Origin: Cymodocea nodosa
Lineage: Eukaryota; Streptophyta; Magnoliopsida; Alismatales; Cymodoceaceae
Reading direction: 5' to 3'
Length of the DNA stretch: 64,000 nucleotides
Assembly: GCA_036874045.1 (NCBI GenBank)
Contig: JAZBRI010000011.1
Coordinates: 4,030,001-4,094,000 of the forward strand
Both the position numbers and the translations under genes were made by a program. This document shows positions 58,935-64,000 of the stretch, piece after piece (the first letter of the stretch is position 1; each line of letters begins with the position of its first letter). The notes beneath the pieces were generated by a model that was given only the letters and a program-made list of their open reading frames with translations, was not told the DNA's origin and did not search any database.

Positions 58935-60290
58935 CTAGAGGCAGTTTTACACGTTACCTTATCTAATATAACGTCTAGTTAGTACACTTAAACAAGTTTC
59001 AGATGCTTCCAACTAAAACCTTCCGAAAACAACACACATGCTAAACTTAACATTATCTTGAGAACATTGTAAACTATTTGAACAGTTTGTCTTTTGAATC
59101 TAGAATAGTTTATTTGTCTTTTTAAATTATTTCATCAAGATTTTAAGAGGACATTAATTTAGATTAACTAAGATTTGTATTTTAAATTATATTAATCTAT
59201 TTTTGACATTGTTAATGCTCCCCCTACAAATATACTTCAAATATATTCAATCAAAATACAAAATATACTTGTAGTGACAATAGATGTTAAGTATAACTAT
59301 ACTTTTACATTTTCTTTTCAAAGACTTCCGTTATCCTAACATCATCAAAAATGATTTCCAGAATCAATTTCTATTGTATATGAATCAAACCACAACTTTG
59401 AACTCACTTCGATTAATTCAAGGAGAATAAAAGAATGTATCTCAAATAAACGTTTTCAAAAGTACTAATGTTGATTCTATAAATCAGTAGTCATATTGGT
59501 ATAAACTATATGCGATTCAAAGATATCTGTAATTAATGAAACAACTTTTTCTTTTCAAAACAGTAAATATTAATAATTTTCTTTAAAAGTTAGTTTGAAA
59601 AGCTTGAATCATACAAGAGCTTTCTAATGTACCCGTGTAATGAGCTTTCAGTCAACAATCCCAGATTTGATCAGGACCTTAGGATGCCAGATTTAAAGAA
59701 TCCTTTTTTAGGACAACAATCCTTACATACCTATCTGCTCAAGTACAAAAGGCTCGTGATCAAATTGATCAATAAACTCTCAAAGATTTTCACTTTGTAA
59801 GCACTTTTCATTTTAAGCACAGTATATATGTATTCCATTAATACAGATGCAATAAAACACAAATCTCATACAATTTTTACTTCTATGATTATACTGAGAA
59901 TATGAATAAGTTTCCATAAACTTATACTTTTGATTAGCAGTTTAAGATGAGTTACATATAACTTATTCTACAAGTTTAATCAATAAGTCAAATTTATGCA
60001 TGATCATATGCATTTTCCTTGATTCAAAGAAAACATTTAATCAAAATTTCAGAATGTCAGAAGTATTTAATGTTTTTTTTCATTTACACTTCCACTTAAA
60101 ATCGTAAAAACTATTAAAATTGATAAACTACTTAAAATCAATAAGATACTACTATGATTTTACAATAAATACATAGTATCTTAAGTAGTAGTTTAGATAT
60201 TACTTTAGATATTTATTATAAGTATATAATATCTATGAGGTGAACAACATCATCAATAATATTTATCTTTTTATGTGGAGTTTTAGCATT
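58935..60290 (-). other. Spacer between pol and ORF3, H
   Basis: Matches the spacer of A on the reverse strand, with the purine run near 59219 (reverse complement TAGGGGGAGC). No gene is seen. Confidence 0.75.
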
Positions 60291-61740
60291 TTACACATCA
60301 CATAGCCTACAAATACCTAAATTTAATCTAATGTTGTAGAATGTATTTTCGTCTACGGGTTTTGTAAATATATCAGCTAATTGATTTTTACTAGACACAA
60401 ATTCTAATTTAATTTTTCCTTTAATTACGTTATCTCTTAGAAAATGATGTCTAACCTCTATATGCTTTGCTCTTGAATGTAATACAGGATTTTTGGAAAG
60501 ATTTATTGCAGAACTATTGTCAAAATAAATCTCAGTTGTATCATAAGATAATCCAAAATCTTCTAAAGTTTGCCTTATCCACAGAATCTGAGTGCAACAG
60601 CAACATATTCAGCTTCTGTAGTAGAAAGTGCTACACAGATTTGCTTTTTACTAAACCATGACCCCAAATTATTTCCCAATAATTGACATGTGCCACTAGT
60701 ACTCTTTCTATCAGATTTAGATCCTGCATAATCAGCATCAGTATATCCTATAAGATCTATTGAACTATCCTTAGAATAATACAGTCTGAAATTTTTAGTT
60801 CCTTGTATATATCTAAATATTCTTTTAACTGCAATTAAGTGTGATTCTTTAGGATTAGATTGAAATCTAGCACAAACACACACAGCAAACATAATATCAG
60901 GTTTACTAGTAGTCAAATAAAGTAAAGAACCAATCATACTTCTGTATTTTCTTTGATCTATAGATTTTCCTATGTCATTAATATCTTACTTTAAAGTAGT
61001 ACTCATAGGAGTTCCTCGAATCCTTGTATCATTAAAATTAAATTTCTTAAGCATTTCATCTGCATATTTTTCCTCATTTAAAAATATACCTTTATCCATT
61101 TGCTTAATTTGAAGTCCTAGAAAATATGAAAGTTCTCCTATCATACTCATTTCAAACTGATTAGTCATATCTTCATAAAATATTTCTATCAACTTATCAG
61201 AGGTTGCTCCAAAGATTATATCATTCACATATATTTGAACAACAATCTGATCTTTACCATCTCTCTTAATAAATAGAGTATGATCCACTTTTCCCATGAT
61301 ATAGTCTTTTTCTACTAAAAAAGTAGACAATCTTTCATACCATGATCTAGGTGCTTGCTTCAAACCATATAAGGCTTTCTTCAATTTATACACAAAGTCA
61401 GGATTTTTAATATCTTCAAATCCAGGTGGTTGTTTTACATAAACTTCTTCATTAATTAAACCATTTAGAAATGCACTCTCTACATCCATTTGATATAATT
61501 TAAAATCCATATAACAAACATAGGATAATAATATTCTAATACTTTCTAACCTAGCCACAGGAGCAAATGTTTCATCATAATCTAATCCTTCTTCCTGTGT
61601 ATAACCTTGTGCAACTAATCTAGCTTTATTCCTTATAATTTGACCAGTTTCGTTAGTTTTGTTTCTAAAGATCCACTTTGTACCTATTATGGACTGATTT
61701 TCTGGTGGAGAGACTAATTCCCATACATCATTTCTAATGA
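60291..61740 (-). pseudogene. Reverse transcriptase and RNase H parts of H
   Basis: RT blocks are [55 protein letters not shown] and [18 protein letters not shown]. RNase H blocks are MFAVCVCARFQSNPKESH, YTDADYAGSKSDRKSTSG and STTEAEYVAVAL. The C-terminal end is RLCDV-like. It is a fossil. Confidence 0.88.
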
Positions 61741-63397
61741 ATTGATTTAGTTCTTCTTACATTGCCACTATCCAATTTTCATCAGATAATGCTTCTTGTA
61801 TATTCCTTGGTTCCACCATAGAAACAAACATACACATACTATTTAAATTTACTGAAGCTCTAGTTTTAACTCCCTCATTAATATTACCAATGACTTGAGT
61901 AATGGGATGTGATGAAGAATAACGCCAATTTCTTTGATTTTCCTTAATATTCTCATCAACATCTGAAAGTCCATCACTTTCATCATTAGTTTGATCATTT
62001 AAGTTCATATTTTCGATTTTCTCAGATAAATCATCAATCTCTCTATTGATCTCTAACTCATTTGGAAAATTGATCATATCATCATTATCAGTTTTAGATT
62101 GAGATTCTCTAAGAGAATTTTCATTGAAGCTTACTTGGAGGGTTTCTTCAATAGTCCTAGAAGTCTTGTTATATACTCTATAGGCTTTACTTCTATTAGA
62201 GTAACCTACAAAAATTCCTTCATACGATTTGGCTTGAAATTTATCCCTTTTATCCTTAGTATTAAGAATAAAACACTTGCAGCCAAATGGCTTCATATAG
62301 GAAATTTTTGGAACCCTATTAAACATAATTTCAAAAGGAGTTTTATTAACCTGAGGTCTTAAATGACTTCTGTTAATAACATAACAAGTTGTATTTACTG
62401 CTTCAGCCCAAAGATTTTGAGGTAACTTATGTTCATTCAACATAGTTCTGGCCATTTCTTGAAGTGATCTATTCTTTCTCTCAACAACACCATTTTGACA
62501 TGGTGGTCTTGGAAAAGAAAATCTGTGATCAATGTCATGCTCATTACAATAGTTATTCATTTGATCATTATCAAATTCAGTTCCATGATCACTCCTAAGT
62601 TTTTGAATAGAGACACTTTGCTCATTTTGAACAAAATTGCAAAACATTTTAAATTTTTCAAAAATTTCTGTCTTAGATGCTAGAAAATATACCCAAGTGT
62701 ATCTAGAGAAGTCATCTACTGAAACAAATACATACCGTTTACCACCAAGACTCATAATTCTTGTTGGTCCAAATAGATCCATATGTATAAGTTCTAAGAC
62801 TCTCTTGCTTGAAATATCAGTTTTGGATTTAAAAGAGTTTTTGTGAAGTTTACCTAACTCACATGCATCACACATAAAGTCCTTTGAGTATTTAATCTTT
62901 GGTAAACCTCTCACTAAATGTTTTATAGATAGTTTATGTAACAGTCTCATATTTATATGCCCAATCCTTCTATGCAATAGATATGCATCACTAGTTTCAG
63001 CTAGCAAACATGAATTTAAATCAACTACACTAGAAGGTAAAGATAAAATACATACAGAACCTTTTCTTTTAGCAATAAACTTAATTTCATCTGTATTTTT
63101 ATCAATTATTTTGCATACATTATCTTCAAACACTACATAATATCCATTTTCAGTTAGTTTTATGACACTCAGCAAATTAAATCCTAGGTTTTTTACATAT
63201 AGTACATTTGAAATAACACAAGTAGGAGTTATTTGAACATTGCCCATACCTATGATTTTATCTTTGCTTTTGTTTCCAAATGTTACACTTCGTTTCATGG
63301 AATTTGTAAAATTTTGTAATAGACTTTTTTGTCCGGTCATGTGACTTGACGCTCCACTGCCCAAGATCCATTTTGATGTTGTTTCCTCCTGCAACAC
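61741..63397 (-). pseudogene. Protease and integrase parts of H
   Basis: One open stretch of 546 residues. It covers the protease region (GSGASSHMTGQ, residues about 13-23), the zinc segment (HRRIGHINMRLLHKL to CDACELGKLHKNSF) and the integrase core. The core has its acidic residues in HMDLFG, RSDHGTEFDN and NGVVERKNRS. The C-terminal part follows, with MKPFGCKCFILNTKDKRD and EGIFVGYSNRSKAYRVYNK. This is the best-preserved SIRE-type integrase in the window. It is part of a broken element. Confidence 0.9.
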
Positions 63398-63400
63398 AAA

Positions 63401-64000
63401 TTAAGAAAAACTTTTTCTTGGTACCCAATGTTGTTGAGGACCAAGTTCATTAAACGCATATTTCTTCTTTTTGTTTAAAAATAGTTTAACATTATCATTT
63501 ATATTCTTATTAGTTGTAAGTACTATTGATTTATCATTAGCTTCATACTCACATATAGCATTATTGCTTTTGCAATCATTCTTTTTGTTTTCAAATGTAG
63601 TATAATTAAGACCAAACATATTTTTATCAGATGTTAATTTATTTTGGTCATGCTTATACATTTCTGTAAGTTCATACCAAGATTTTGTACTTGTATTAAC
63701 ACTTTCCGTACATACAAAATCTTTTTCTACACAAGAATTTTTTGTTTTATCACATGCAAAATGAGTAATTGCTCTAATACCAGTGTATTGAATTACATGC
63801 TCAGGTTTCTGAATTTTCAGTTTACTATAATTGTCTGAAATTTTAGAAATATTAGAAACTGAATTTCCAGAACAAGAAACAAGATTTTTAGAAACATTTA
63901 TAGTCATGATAGAAGTACAATTTGACAAATCACATTGATTTATATTATTACTACATGATTCATCCCTTTAAGTATCTACTTCTACATATTTATTACCTTG
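63401..64000 (-). pseudogene. Gag C-terminal part of H
   Basis: Reverse-strand Gag end: SNCTSIMTINVSKNLVSC, KLKIQKPEHVIQYTGI, KSWYELTEMYKHDQNKL and NELGPQQHWVPRKSF. It lies just before the protease region and is cut by the window edge. Confidence 0.85.

Larger units (their letters stand above)
55108..64000 (-). mobile_element. Element H, reverse SIRE-type element running off the window
   Basis: On the reverse strand the parts in the window are: C-terminal gag (64000 to 63401), protease and integrase (63397 to 61757), RT and RNase H (to 60291), spacer, a shortened ORF3, purine tract and 3' LTR (56786 to 55108). The base block left of the LTR is AAGTC; its partner would lie beyond the window. 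Pol has the longest open stretches of any copy here, so H may be comparatively young. It is broken, with few breaks seen. Confidence 0.88.

Noticed and set aside
1-64000. Host genes, tRNA or rRNA genes in the gaps
   Set aside because: Every stretch over 300 bases can be assigned to an LTR, spacer or coding remnant of an element. I saw no exon-like or RNA-gene pattern outside them.

Overview
This window is flowering-plant nuclear DNA, probably from a dicot. It is AT-rich and made almost entirely of nested LTR retrotransposon fossils. I recognise no host gene, tRNA, rRNA or CRISPR array. Almost everything belongs to one Ty1/copia family of the SIRE/Maximus type. Its LTRs are about 1.6 kb, start TGTTGAG and end CCTACA. 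They are followed by a primer site (TGGTATCAGAGC, initiator Met-tRNA type), a long Gag with a CCHC knuckle and coiled coil, and Pol in the order PR-IN-RT-RH. After a 1.5 kb spacer comes an extra open reading frame, here called ORF3, then a polypurine tract. All copies are broken.

Layout, left to right. 1-2480: forward fragment E (RT, ORF3 tail, polypurine tract, start of an LTR). 2500-6389: reverse pieces F (gag, primer site, LTR 3702-5363, 3' end, then a second gag piece). 6476-6761 and 19447 onward: forward element B, interrupted by element A (6762-19441), whose two LTRs are flanked by the target duplication ATTAT. B continues through pol, ORF3, a short-form LTR (27014-27519), a reduced unit holding only the ORF3 tail, and a full LTR (29424-31038). 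A second reduced unit follows and ends in half an LTR at 33570.

33571-54016 is reverse element D. Two insertions lie inside its ORF3. One is element C (35512-48997, reverse, target duplication GTTAC). The other is G (50345-52578), an LTR with primer site of a Ty3/gypsy Athila-like family. 54017-55107 holds more G-family pieces around a fragment of a different copia integrase. 55108-64000 is reverse element H, which runs off the right edge.

The most interesting structure is the three-LTR composite seen in C and again in B: LTR, gag-pol-ORF3, short LTR, primer site, ORF3 tail, LTR. In C the two outer LTRs resemble each other and are bounded by a target duplication, so the composite seems to have moved as one unit. 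The same 506-base short LTR sits at the same place in B and C. Other points are a U3 array of repeated AACTCGTTAAGTTAG words and G-boxes, a promoter-like block in front of ORF3 that reuses those words, and related words in the unrelated G LTR.
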